NCBI GenBank assembly: GCA_034769895.1
Contig: CM068372.1
Location: 375,884,410 to 375,948,409, forward strand
From: Magicicada septendecula
Lineage: Eukaryota; Arthropoda; Insecta; Hemiptera; Cicadidae
Length of the DNA stretch: 64,000 nt
Direction of reading: 5' to 3'
The notes under the pieces are model-generated. The model saw only the letters and a list, made by a program, of their open reading frames with translations, was not told the DNA's origin and ran no database searches. Positions within the stretch are counted from its first letter, which is position 1, and every line of letters starts with the position of its first letter. The position numbers were made by a program, and so were the translations under genes. This document shows positions 43,106 through 54,028 of the stretch, in pieces.

Positions 43106-44144
43106 AGAGGATTCACCCGTAAGGAATCACCCATGCTTTAAAGGACCAAGATTAATGCTAATTAAAGAGCCACTGCAGTTCGATAACTAGCCATGGGAAC
43201 TAGTTTACCACTGTCGCCGAAATGGCCAAGACCACCAGGACTGAATATGGACTAGGTATCACATCCGACAATCAAAATACTATAACCAAAAACAAAAGCG
43301 AAAACGTTTGTAGTAGTTTCTTTTTTTACCGATTCTGGTGTCGGTTTGAGTTTTGCATCATTATCCACGTAACACATTCTTTCTAAAGTAAACTACAGCG
43401 GTGGATCATGGATCATACCCGCGACCAATGTTGTTGTTACGTATCAATCAGGTGATCGTTAACCGCGTTCATAAATAATGTAAAAGAGAAACATTTACGC
43501 ACGCTGGTCGCGGGCCCGCTGTGGGCAAACCTGTTCGCGTAGGCCTACCATTACCGAGTAGTATAATGTCCGCTAATCGCCCGCACAATTCATTGAATAC
43601 CGTCCAAATAACATGTTATTCGTTACAGACTGAAGGTAGAACAGTTTAATGACAGGTTTAAACAGGTGAAGTGGGAGGAATTAATAACATTCCGACTGTT
43701 TGTACCACACCGTGGTTTTGTGCAACGAAACTGCGCACCTAACGTTTTCATAGGCACTGAATTAAGCGTCAACTTAATGTAATACAATCTGATTTTAATT
43801 CGATATGTGCCGTCACGATACAGTCACCAGAGCTATATAACTTTATACTATGTTACTGCACTGTGAGGAAGTTTTCTGCTTAGTCAAAATTTCTTTTTCG
43901 AGCATTCAGCAATATGCTCAGCAGTGGCGTGGCGTGGATACATAACAGCTGATGCCGGTTGTGATAGGCCTAAAACGTAACTTAAAAATTAATTCGAATT
44001 TCTTCTAATACCAAGTGTTCGTTTTTGGAGACAAAATATTCTTTTTAGGGCCAAAATATTTTTTTAGAGTATTTTCTATCATTCGCTGGCAGGAGAAGAG
44101 AGTCCGGTTCAACGGGATCTGACTCCATTATACAGAATAAATCA
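43106..44144. other. Unassigned region
   Basis: No gene. CAGTGGCGTGG at 43922 resembles a hAT terminal repeat but has no partner or TSD. Confidence 0.4.
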
Positions 44145-44174
44145 CGACACAAATAATAGAACTAAAAATATACA

Positions 44175-44760
44175 AATATATTACACCCGTTTAGTTGAAA
44201 TTTTTAGTACTACTAAAACGCTTTTTTGTCTGTAGCGGAGACTTAAAATAGTACAATTTTATGCTTGGTACACGAGACACAAATTTTTGTTTATTATTAT
44301 TATTATTCCGGCTGTACAATGTGTACACATTTTCCGGAACCAAGATTACAGAAGTGATTCAATTCTCATCTTCCACTGCTGCTTCTCCATCCAATGATCT
44401 TTTTCAATTTCTGTTTTCCTTAATATAGTCTGAATTTCTTCTATCCAGGTGATAGGGGGTCTTCTTCTTTTCCTTCTTCCTGGTGGCGTCCATTCCACAA
44501 CTCTCCTTGACAATTCCTGTCATTATTTTCGGTTTTTTCTTATATTTAATATTTTATTTTAATATATTATATATTTATATTTAATATATTATATAGTTTT
44601 ATTTACTATTTTATATATAATATTTATATTATGTTTCTTGACGCATACAATCGTAATTTTTTTGTTTGGATAAAACCAACAACTGAATTTTTCACATCCA
44701 TTCTGTCCTTAATAACTTCATTTCTAATTTTCTCACGTCTGGATACTCTTGCCAGATGTT
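44175..44760 (-). pseudogene. LINE 3' end, inverted partner of 49800-50210
   Basis: Minus strand: RVSRREKIRNEVIKDRMDVK, VGFIQTKK, an AT-rich interruption (about 44530-44650), then the GRRKRGRP-type end and the 3' UTR GGTTCCGGAAAATGTGTACA with (AAT)n at 44296-44312. Beyond it the sequence shared with 50105-50210 and 51472-51550 continues (ACTAAAACGCTTTTTTGTCT). Confidence 0.75.
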
Positions 44761-45295
44761 TATAAAAATATAAATATTTTTATAATTTTATTTGCAGATT
44801 CGTTAGTAATGTCTCTCGGTTAATACATATTGAAATCAAATTTATAAGTAGAACATTTTAAGAACAAAGGGATGTTGGATCACGGCCAACATGATAACAG
44901 CCCCGGAAATGAAAGTTGCATTTATTTAAAAGATAAAGAACGTTAATATGTACAACTCATAATAATTTGACGTCACAGTTCGATTTGACGCTATACAGTC
45001 TGACAACTGTAACAAGATTGGTATGTTTCATTTATAAAACGTACCTCAACGATACGTGATTCGGTGTATGAAACTGCTCCATCGACGTAGCTTTAGACAG
45101 CTTTGTATTCAAAATTACTACTAAAATATCGGTATGGAGAACCATACATGACTTCCATGTTCTAAGATTTATATTTAAAATCGTTTACGAAATAAAATGT
45201 TTCCATAGAAACTACTTCTTTCCACTTATTGCTTCAGCCTTAACCACAGTACTGTGGTCACTAACGTATACCACCACATGTTATCGCACTCGATT

Positions 45296-45340
45296 TTCAC
45301 TGATGATGGCAGTCGACGGCACTGCCGAAACGTCTGGTTT
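45296..45340 (+). ncRNA. Hammerhead ribozyme, copy C
   Basis: CTGATGA (45300-45306), perfect 6-bp stem II GGCAGT/ACTGCC with loop CGACGGC, GAAA (45327-45330), then CGTC ending at the expected cleavage position 45334. CA/TG plus a distal GATTTT/AAAATT pairing can make stem I. Stem III is ACGT with no loop. All core bases are intact. Confidence 0.75.
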
Positions 45341-45582
45341 TGCAGAAAAAATTGGACTACGGCCAAACAGGCCGGGAAGGAATTTTAACAACAAACTACT
45401 ACTTTGTTGCCGATAACGTAGTACATATATACAAATTATCCACTCCCCTTCAACTATAATTTTCATTTATAGAATATTACTCCCACCCCGTTCGGCTAGC
45501 CTCTTCATTTATAGATATTTCATCTACGTTTCTACAGTGGATTATTAAGATCTTCTTATCAGGATACTTTATTTATCAAAAT

Positions 45583-46240
45583 TAAGTACTTTACTCTTGT
45601 TACAACAAAAAATGTTTCTGGTAAACTGCCCTTTCCCCGTAACCGATCTTAACCAAAATCAAAAGGCCTTCAGTCTTCTACAACTCAGGCACATATGTTA
45701 GAACGTATTTGATTCTGTTTGAATTTACGGCAGTTAACGTTCGTCATGAAAACATTTCTCTTGTTACAACATAAAATGTTGCAGGTAAACTACCTCTTTC
45801 CCTTAACCGATCTTCACCAAAATCAACAGGCCTTGAGTTCTCTACAATTTAGGGACGTATGCAAAAACTTATTTGATTATGTTTGAATTTACGGTGGTTA
45901 TCGTTCGTCATAGAAAAAATTAACCTTATCACATAAAACGTTGCAGGTAAACTACCGCTTTCTCTTAACTAATCTTCACTAAAATCAATAAGTCTTTAGT
46001 CCACTATAATTCAGGGATGCATGCAAAACATATTTGATTCTGTTTGAATGTGCGGCAGTTATCGTTCGTCATAAAAAAATTACCCTTGTTAAAACATAAA
46101 ATGTGGCAGGTAAACTACCCCTTTCCCTTAACCGATCTTCACCAAAAACAACAGGTCTTGAGAACTCTACAATTCAGGCGTACATGTGAAACACTATTTG
46201 ATTCTGTTTGAATTTGCGGCTGTTATCGTTTGCCACAGAA
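45583..46240. repeat. 165-bp tandem repeats, inverted copy (about 4 units)
   Basis: The landmark CGTTCGTCAT recurs near 45741, 45906 and 46067 and, mutated, at 46231, a spacing of 161-165 bp. Each unit includes GGTAAACTACC and CTTAACCGATCTTCACC. Confidence 0.85.
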
Positions 46241-46412
46241 AAATATCGGTATGGAGAATCATACATGACTTCCATGTTCTAAGATTTATATTTAAAATCA
46301 TTTTCGAAATGAAATATTACCATAGAAACTACTTCTTTCCACTTATTGCTTCAGCCTTAACCACAGTACTGTGGTCATTAACGTATACCACCTCACGTTA
46401 TCGCACTCGATT

Positions 46413-46455
46413 TTCACTGATGATGGCAGTCGATGGCATTGCCGAAACGTCTGGT
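46413..46455 (+). ncRNA. Hammerhead ribozyme, copy D
   Basis: CTGATGA (46417-46423), stem II GGCAGT/ATTGCC (one G-U pair), GAAA (46444-46447), CGTC to 46451. Core intact; differs from copy C by a few bases. Confidence 0.72.
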
Positions 46456-46579
46456 TTTGTAGAAAACATTGGACTACGGACAAACATCCCGGGAAGGAAT
46501 TTTAACAAAAACTACTTCTTTGTTGCCGATAACGTTGTACACATATATATATATAAAATATGCATAAAATTACTACTAA

Positions 46580-46830
46580 AAACCAGGCTGTTAAGCCGTG
46601 GTCGGTTGCTATTACGTCAGCAACGTTTCGGTTCCCCCTCGGGAATCTTCCTCAGGCCGCCAAAAAGCGACAGAGAGTAAAAAGGTAGAAGCAACCTGAT
46701 ACAGGTATCGGGTATTGTTCGGCGTACATCTGCCGGTATTGTGTTTTTACTCTATGAAAAAAGTTTTTTTGGCGGCCTGAGGAAGATTCTCGAGGGGGGA
46801 ATAAAAACTGCCCGGTTTTTAGACGTAATT
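46580..46830. repeat. Palindromic hammerhead element
   Basis: Arms 46580-46662 and 46765-46830 (GGCGGCCTGAGGAAGATTCT / GGAATCTTCCTCAGGCCGCC). On the minus strand CTGAGGA (46655-46649), a stem II of GATTCCC/GGGAACC (one mismatch) and GAAA (46629-46626) then CGTTG. On the plus strand the right arm keeps CTGAGGA but has AAAA instead of GAAA. Confidence 0.7.
46613..46658 (-). ncRNA. Hammerhead ribozyme core, left arm
   Basis: CTGAGGA fits CUGANGA; stem II about 6-7 bp with loop GAGG; GAAACGTT follows. Core bases intact. Confidence 0.6.
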
Positions 46831-47039
46831 TTGAGTATTTTGACACCAGCCAAAACAAGTTTCAGACAAAAGTTTAGACAGCTTTCTTCGGACGGTTCGC
46901 TATTTTGAATCCGGTCTTAAGCTACTGACGTATGGGGACATGGTGTAGGGAGACGCAGTTCCCAAAGCCTGGGACGCAAAACTGTGCCACTGACTCATCA
47001 TCATCATCATCTATCTCCAACAAAGATTAAATAAAAAAT

Positions 47040-47215
47040 GGTATGTTCCGACTCCAAGCAGATAGACAAGAGATGGTCACTCAACACTTCGTTGGACATC
47101 CCACACCTCTCCGTCCTTTCGACTTGTAATTCTACAGTTGTTTCGATATGCGTCAGCCATCCATTCGGTTAAGATGTTCCAAAACGTTTAGTAGATATCG
47201 GGCAATCCTATCAAG
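47040..47215 (-). pseudogene. LINE ORF2 3' end remnant
   Basis: Minus strand gives HLNRMDG, RISKQL, NYKSKGRRGVGCPT: the terminal GRRGVGRP-type motif of a LINE ORF2. Truncated. Confidence 0.6.
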
Positions 47216-47249
47216 AATCACAATCATCATTCTTCTTAACGGTTTTAGG

Positions 47250-47523
47250 CTTTAGCGGCCTGTTCCTATACCACAGTCCACCTTTTCTTAGCCCTACCAA
47301 CTTTTCTTCTGCCTCTAGGGTTGTAATCTTTCGCTATCTTCGGTATTCTACTTTCTTCCATTCTATCTATGTGCTGAATCCATTTTCTTCTGTATTCTTT
47401 AATCCTTTCATTAACTGCAAAAATATCTAAATCACCTCTTATCTCCTCATTTCTTATATGCTCTCGTCTGTTACACCTTTTAACTGATCTCAGAAATTTC
47501 ATTTCTGCTGTTTTTACTTCCAT
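47250..47523 (-). pseudogene. LINE ORF2 C-terminal remnant
   Basis: Frame 47523-47266 reads VKTAEMKFLRSVKRCNRREH, IRNEEIRGDLDIFAVNERI, YRRKWIQHIDRM and NPRGRRKVGRAKKRW. Uninterrupted but only the last 85 residues; its 5' edge abuts hammerhead element copy B at 47525. Confidence 0.82.
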
Positions 47524-47679
47524 GTTCCATAAGGAAATGGAAGTATGGTGATGGCAAAAAAAATTGTGTTCGAGATTATTGCAGATTCTGATTGTACTAC
47601 CCTCAAAACATGAAAAAAAGTCATTTTTCGAAAAGTGTTTGTGTGTGTGTCTGTGTCTATCGTCTGTAGATTTTTTTTT

Positions 47680-48504
47680 CTATGGCAAACGATAACAGCC
47701 GCAAATTCAAACAGAATCAAATAATTTTTTGCATACAGCCCTGATTTTTAGAGTACTCAAGACGTGTTGTTTTTGGTGAAGATCGGTTACGGGAAAGGGG
47801 TAGTTTACCTGCAACGTTTTTTTTAAATCAAAGGTAATTTTTTTCTATGGCAAACGATAGCTACCGCAAATTCAAACAGAATAAAATAATGTTTTGCATA
47901 CGTTCTTGAATTGTAAAGATCTGAAGGCCTATTGATTTCGGTGAAGATCGGTTAAGAGGAAGGGGTAGTTTACCTGCCACCTTTAATGTTTTAACAAGAG
48001 TAATTGTTTCTATGACGAACGATAAGTGCCGCACATTCAAACAGAATCAAATAATGTTTTACATGCATCCCTGAATTATAGAGGACTAAAGACTTATTGA
48101 TTTTGGTGAAGATCAGTTAAGAGAAAGCGGTAGTTTACCTGCAACGTTTTATGTGATAACAAGGTTAATTTTTTCTATGACGAACGATAACCACCGTAAA
48201 TTCAAACATAATCAAATAAGTTTTTGCATACATCCCTAAATTGTAGAGAACTCAAGACATTTGGATTTTGGTGAAGATCGGTTAAGGGAAAGGGGTAGTT
48301 TACCAGCAACATTTTATGTTGTAACAAGAGAAATATTTTCATAACGAACGATAACTTCCGTAAGTTCAAACAGAATCAATTAATTTTTTACATATGTACC
48401 TGAGTTATAGAAGACTCAAGGCCTTTTGATTTTGGTTAAGATCGGTTACGGAGAAAGGGCAGTTTACCAGAAACATTTGTTGTTGTAACAAGAGTAAAGT
48501 ACTT
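47680..48504. repeat. 165-bp tandem repeat array, five units
   Basis: CTATGGCAAACGATA-type unit starts fall at 47680, 47845, 48010, 48175 and 48340, exactly 165 bp apart. Each unit runs through AAATTCAAACAGAATC, GAAGATCGGTTA and GGTAGTTTACC. Confidence 0.93.
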
Positions 48505-48744
48505 AATTTTTATAAATAAAGTATCCTGATAAGAAGATCTTAATAATCCACTGTAGAAACGTAGATGAAATATCTATAAATGAAGAGGCTATTTGAACGG
48601 GGTGGGGGTAATTTTCTATAAATGAAAATTATAGTTGAAGGGGGAGGGGATAATTTTTATATGTGTACTACGTTATCGGCAACAAAGTAGTAGTTTGTTA
48701 TTAAAATTCCTTCCCGGGCTGTTTGGCCGTAGTTCAATGTTTTT

Positions 48745-48795
48745 TGCAAAACCAAACGTTTCGGGAGAGCCGTCGACTGCCATCATCAGTGAAAA
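48745..48795 (-). ncRNA. Hammerhead ribozyme, copy B
   Basis: Minus strand: CTGATGA (48789-48783), stem II GGCAGT/TCTCCC with two mismatches, GAAA (48762-48759), then CGTT. The core is intact but stem II is weakened and the cleavage triplet is GUU. Confidence 0.6.
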
Positions 48796-48984
48796 TCGAG
48801 TGCGATAACGTGTGGTGGTATACGTTAGTGACCACAGTACTGTGATTCAGGCTGAAGCAATAAGTGGAAAGTAGTAGTTTCTATGGAAACATTTCATTTC
48901 GTAAATGATTTTAAATATAAATCTTAGAACATGGAAGTCATGTATGGTTCTCCATACCGATATTTTTAATTTTCTGTTCATCTT

Positions 48985-49400
48985 TTTTTCTTTATGACCT
49001 AAGATTCAGAACCATACAGTAGTGTAGGTATTGCCACTGTTTTATAAAATTTTATTTGGGTTTCTTTTCTACATTTATTTCCCAACGTTCTCCAAATCGT
49101 TCCACACATTCTTGTGAAATTTTTCACTTTATTTTCTATAGCTCTATCTTGATCAAATCCTATCAAGAATACTCACAATATTCAGTTCCTAGTGTACATA
49201 GACATTTCTTTTGCGATCTTGAAGAGTATATCCTGCCGCGTGCCTGAGAAATCTCATTTCGGCCGCTTCAATATAACGGAGGTGGGATTTCGTTAAAGTC
49301 TTGTTCTCAGGGCCACGGAGAAGTGTGTGGAGATGGCCATCACCTTGTAGAACTTCAGGCGTGTTTCTTTACTCGTTGATTCTAGAGTTCTCCTGATGGT
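48985..49400 (-). pseudogene. LINE ORF2 C-terminal remnant
   Basis: Minus strand reads KFYKTVAIPTLLYGSES at 49060-49000 and, further 3' on the plus coordinate, YIEAAEMRFLRHAAGYT near 49270-49220. The second motif should follow the first on the minus strand, yet it lies at higher coordinates, so two LINE fragments or a rearrangement are present. Confidence 0.6.
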
Positions 49401-49795
49401 CTCATACATAAGGTTGAACTTGTTCAGTTCTTCACCACATCATTTTTGTAATGTGATTACATTACAGCCCTGATATTCAAATTTACTTACTAACGATATT
49501 AACCTACACCTACAAGTAATGAAACTACATAGCCTACATGGAACTAATATTTACAGTTGATGTTCCTACGAGACCGTTGATATTAATCTTCTTAAATTCA
49601 GAGATAAGGAATCCTGCCTGTTCCTATTTCAGTTCAGCTGTTCTAATATGTTTTTTATTACTTACGTAGACATATTTTGCAAACTGTTACGTATATCAGT
49701 ACGAAAGTTTCACCATTTTTACATCCTTTTATGCTCAAGCCGAGTAACCAATTATTATATGAATACATATCAAATTTTAACACAATTTTGTTAAC
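49401..49795. other. Unassigned AT-rich region
   Basis: No recognised feature. Confidence 0.4.
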
Positions 49796-49799
49796 TGAT

Positions 49800-50210
49800 T
49801 AAACAGAAATTTGATTTTATCCAAACAAAAAGATTACAATCGTATGGACACACGAAAAGAATGACACAGGAAAGATTGGCAAGGAGAGTTATGGAATGGA
49901 CCCCAACAGGAAGAAGGAAAAGAGGAAGACCACCTATCATCTGGACAGAAGAAATTCAGACTATACTGAGGGAACGAGAAATTGAAGAAGATCTCTGGAT
50001 GGACAAGCAGCAGTGGAAGATGAGAATTCAATCACTTCTGTAATCTTTGGTTCCGGAAAATGTGTACACATTGTACAGCCGGAATAATAATAAAGAAAAA
50101 TTTGTGTCTCGTGTACCAAGCATAAAATTGCACTAATGTAGGTCTTCACCACAGACAAAAAAGCGTTTTAGTAATACTAAAAATTTCAACTAAAGGTGCG
50201 CAATATCTTT
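49800..50210 (+). pseudogene. LINE 3' end, inverted partner of 44175-44760
   Basis: Frame 49861-50043 reads RRVMEWTPTGRRKRGRPPII, WTEEIQTILRE, DLWMDKQQWKMRIQSL and stops; the 3' UTR GGTTCCGGAAAATGTGTACA and AATAATAATAA follow. The next bases (AAATTTGTGTCTCGTGTACC) repeat those beyond the other copy in inverted orientation. Confidence 0.8.
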
Positions 50211-50265
50211 GAAGCAAATGGTACCTAAAGTTACCTTTAGTGATGGTCAAACGTTTCAGTAAAGA
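50105..50265 (-). repeat. Dispersed segment, inverted with 51410-51555
   Basis: GGTACCTAAAGTTACCTTTA and AGACAAAAAAGCGTTTTAGT match 51410-51555 in inverted orientation; part of it is also present at 44185-44265. Confidence 0.75.
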
Positions 50266-51409
50266 AAGTAATAAATTGCAGATAAAAAAGTTTTGAGAAA
50301 AGAAAACAGCAGATGGTACACGCCACATGACCCGGAAAATCAAAAGTAGAAAAACGGGATCATTAAAATTAATCCCTGAAGAGAGCACCTAAAATTAATT
50401 CTTAGACAAATTTTAATTTTTACTTGGTTGTTCGACTTTATAGTTGTGTAGAAGGATTTTAGTTTAGTTTTTTTTTAGCTTATTTTTATTGAATCACTGA
50501 ATTATAAACAAAATAATCGTTCTACTGTATAATTAGTTATTGTTATACGTGTAAATTAAGCACGGTCTCATTTGGACCCTGAAACATTTTCCAAAACTAG
50601 TGGTGGGTGTTGGTGCCATGACGTCGTTGTTGGAGGGTAACGTATCTAATCCTGCGAGCCGGACTGTTTGTTAGTGTCGAGGTTGTTCACACCAGCTTTC
50701 AATTGACAGACTCAGCGGATAATCCCCCCCTCTGTTATTATCATTATTAATAAATATTAGTTCCCTTCCTTCCTCACATCGTCTATTGCAAGTTTTAATC
50801 CTCGTCAAGTCGACGCGCTAAAATTTTTAAACAACAAAACTGGTCTCTCTCTCTCTCCCTCCCCTCCCTCTCTCCCATTTCCCCAAAACATTTGCAAACG
50901 TATAAAATCAAATCACATTTGGACAAGCAAGCGCCGCGCCGGTTAGAATAACGCGTGGTCACGTTTATTTCATTTTAGAGTTTGTCGGGGAAATAATTTG
51001 CAATTAATGAACATATCGGTTTGGCAGAATCTGCTTATCTGCGTTGCAGATCTGTTTCGCGTCTTATTAAAGGAGCGTTTGACAGGCGCGCGTTGGCGAT
51101 AATGGTATTAAACACCTTGCTAATTGAACCCCTGACAAATTGTAATCTCTTTGGTGTTGTCGATGCTATCTCTGTGTTTTTGTGTATAATCTCGATGTCA
51201 TCGGCCTTCGCTACCGCCCGTTCCTACGCAACGTCTTACAGTCTTCTCCTTTAGAGGTTAGACGCTCTTTATCATCATTATGATCATCTGCACTTCAACG
51301 ACTAAGCTTACAGCTTGTTCTGTTTTCAGTCCTACTATTTTTTCGTGGGTTTCCGCATGTTTCATTCCTTCCCGATCTATCTGCAATTTATTAAGTTAGC
51401 TACTTTCTT
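50266..51409. other. Unassigned; candidate conserved non-coding block 50920-51250
   Basis: No gene. 50920-51250 is of balanced composition, unrelated to the surrounding repeats and contains TTTGCAATTAATGAACATAT, a homeodomain-like site. It could be regulatory; this is composition-based only. Confidence 0.2.
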
Positions 51410-51555
51410 TACTGAAGCGTTTGACCTTCAGTAAAGGTAACTTTAGGTACCATTTGCTTCAAAGATATTGCACCCGTTTAGTTGAAATTTTTAGTACTAC
51501 TAAAACGCTTTTTTGTCTGTGGTGAAGACCTGAAATAGTACAACTTTATCCTTTC
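51410..51555 (+). repeat. Dispersed segment, third copy
   Basis: Inverted match to 50105-50265; shares TTTTTAGTACTACTAAAACG with 44200-44222. Confidence 0.75.
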
Positions 51556-51639
51556 GACAAGTTGCTTCCAATTTTGGGAGCTCTACCCAATTCCACCATT
51601 CTTACTATATATCCCCAACTTATATCTTTATTATTAATT

Positions 51640-52150
51640 CTATGTGTAAGGACATACACATACACATACACACACACATTTCCATTTCAGCTGCCCGAAG
51701 CGACGTCCACGTCTCGTTCCCGTACGTTAGCAGTGGGGTTGCCATTATTTTGTAAAATCACAGTTTCGTTTCTAAGTTACGGTTACCGGGGCCTTAACCC
51801 GCACCTGATAATATCACACGCTACGTAGTTACACTGTAACACTTGTTCATACACGTTGTTCATTGAAGACTATCTTGGGACCGAGACTTTGAAAGCAAGG
51901 ACTTTTGTTTCTCGGATAGTTTCAAATTGCATGCCGCAAACAGAGAAATCGAAAATTTAGGTCATTCAAATGCACGGTGTCGTCCTTTCCTTACACAAAA
52001 ATCTCCAATTGGCCAATGGTAAGGGAATCGTCATGTTCGTAATGAACTTTATACGAAACGTTTCGGTTTATTCTTTCTCACCAAATGTTATCCTTTCTGG
52101 TCTTATTATTGTTCGTCGACTTTCCCTCACGGTCATACTTCTTATTATTA
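51640..52150 (-). pseudogene. LINE ORF2 remnant
   Basis: Minus strand near 51790-51700 gives KLETKL, FYKIMATPLLTYGNETWTSL and RAAEM, the thumb-region landmark of the LINE copies. The remainder to about 52150 is too decayed to align by eye. Confidence 0.5.
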
Positions 52151-53924
52151 TTATTATTCACCAATTTACGGGATAGCCAATTGTGTTTTTGAAGTCTTTT
52201 TCAGGTACAGACCGCGTCCAAAATGTCTTGTATGATAACGTTTTACTCATATTACAAAATGAGTATCCTCAGGTCTATGTGAAGCTCTAATTTTGTAGAA
52301 GAATACGAATACACCGGGCGCGGAAGCCTAAGAGAAAATAGCCAATCGCCTGGTCTGCTCTAATAAACAAAATTTTTGTCGTACTCAGTCATCTAATTTT
52401 ATTATTGGGTTTAGCCATCTATATCTAATTTCATACTATAGGTTACTGATGATTATATTTTAAATAACGGCACTTTCCCACTAACCGTACTAGTATGGTA
52501 CTCCCCGTACCAACACTCGTTTTCGATTTTTTGATTATGCGATTATTACCATAGATATGTAGTGAATATCGCAAACAATTTTTGTTAGATAATGGAAATC
52601 GTGAAAATTTATTTGTGTATGTTATAAAATGGCTTGTTGACGATTGCAATCTTTTTTCATTGTCATATTTTTTTGAAAAATGAGTCTAGAAAGGTGCGCC
52701 TGTGACGCCAAAAGTTGACGTTATTAATACAAACTAAAAGGACACATGGAAACCACCAATATACCTTTAAAACAACACTCACTTTTGTGAAAACCACATA
52801 AAGAAACCAACCAACCTCTTGCCTGTTACTATAAACATGTCTCCCTTTTTGTGGCTGAACTCGCTTTTCACTAATACTCGGTTTTTGTACAAACCACTGG
52901 AAAAGCAACTAACTCGAAGTAAGTTATACATGTCTCCTATTTCTTTTGTGTTTCGCACAAAATTCGCTTGCAGGGAAGTTTTCGAGTTTTTACTGAATAA
53001 GACAAATGAATATTGGCCAACTATCGAATAACATTCTTGTTTTCAATTGTTAATACGTTGTTTTTGTTTTAATCTTACCATTCAGAAATAATTGCATTCA
53101 GCACTTTACATTTGTTGTTGTTGTTGTTTTTTTGTTAAAAAACGTAGGCCTATTCCTTTACTTTAAATGTTATTCTTGTTATAAGCATTGTGTGTACACA
53201 TTAAACGTTATATTTTTCCTAACCATGGCTTTTATTTCTTTAATCAGTAAACTAGAAACAAAAAAAGTATTACCTAACCTCACAAATATTACCTAACCTT
53301 TACACACGTATTTTCACTTTACATTAAGAAACAGACTAATTTACAATAGTACACTTCTTCTTCTTCTTCACATCGTTGTATATCGATACTATCGCATATT
53401 CAAAACATCGAAAATGTAGTGTGGGTGCGGATATTGGGAAACTGGCTAAATAACTATTATACCTGATTTTCGAAACGCGTATGTATGTCCCGCGGAACCC
53501 TGAGGGGTTGGAAACGACTGCTTTAGATGATCATGTTGTAAAGTCAGTGTTGCCAACATTAACAACAGAAACTGTCACGCGTTTAGATCAGTAGAGATGT
53601 GTAACTAACGTTGAGACAATTCTCTAGTGTACAACAGCTGTAAGTACGGAGGGCAGCGTATTTCTGTTTTGACAGACGCGTCTGAGGTGGTCCGCAATGA
53701 CACACGCGCACCTGTTTCTATAATTCAGATTCGTTTTCTATTCAAGATTTAACGAGTTCGCATATAATTACCGCTGTGGCGATTCTCCACGCCTGTCACG
53801 GAGCCGTCACCATAGCAAAGTTTTTTCTGTTTTCAAATTTACATTAAGTAAATTAAAGAGAAGGAACAACGTTGAAAATTGAGCTAGCACTCACGCAGGC
53901 GCGCAAACTGTGAGGGAGAGGGAG
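52151..53924. other. Unassigned region
   Basis: No gene. GGTTGGAAACGACTG at 53508 (reverse complement CAGTCGTTTCCAACC) resembles a hAT right end, with CTTTAGAT next; no left partner was found. A (CTT)n short run is at about 53356-53368. Confidence 0.4.

Positions 53925-54028
<104 letters not shown>

Larger units (their letters stand above)
45118..46560 (-). mobile_element. Hammerhead repeat element with direct terminal repeats (copies C and D)
   Basis: Read on the minus strand: a terminal segment D (46560-46241), about four 165-bp tandem units (46240-45583), then terminal segment C (45583-45118). C and D share the block from CATACCGATATT through the hammerhead to GTTGCCGATAACG. Two same-direction terminal copies around an interior is the pLTR layout of Penelope-like elements and also how tandem retrozymes look. 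No reverse transcriptase is encoded, so it would need one in trans. The whole unit is inverted relative to copy B at 47525-48965. Confidence 0.75.
47525..48965 (+). mobile_element. Hammerhead repeat element, copy B (long form)
   Basis: A unique 5' part with a GT-rich block (47525-47679), five 165-bp tandem units (47680-48504), then the terminal segment with a minus-strand hammerhead, ending CCATACCGATATTTTT. The terminal segment and tandem units are an inverted match to 45118-46240. No protein encoded. Confidence 0.75.

Noticed and set aside
43922-46975. CAGTGGCGTGG (43922) and GTGCCACTG (46967) as ends of one hAT element
   Set aside because: Flanking 8-mers do not match and the span covers several independent repeats.
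47680-48504. Regular repeats considered as a CRISPR array
   Set aside because: Units are 165 bp, directly tandem with no distinct spacers, in an animal genome.
53508-53530. Possible right end of a hAT element (reverse complement CAGTCGTTTCCAACC)
   Set aside because: No matching left end or copy of CTTTAGAT next to one was found.
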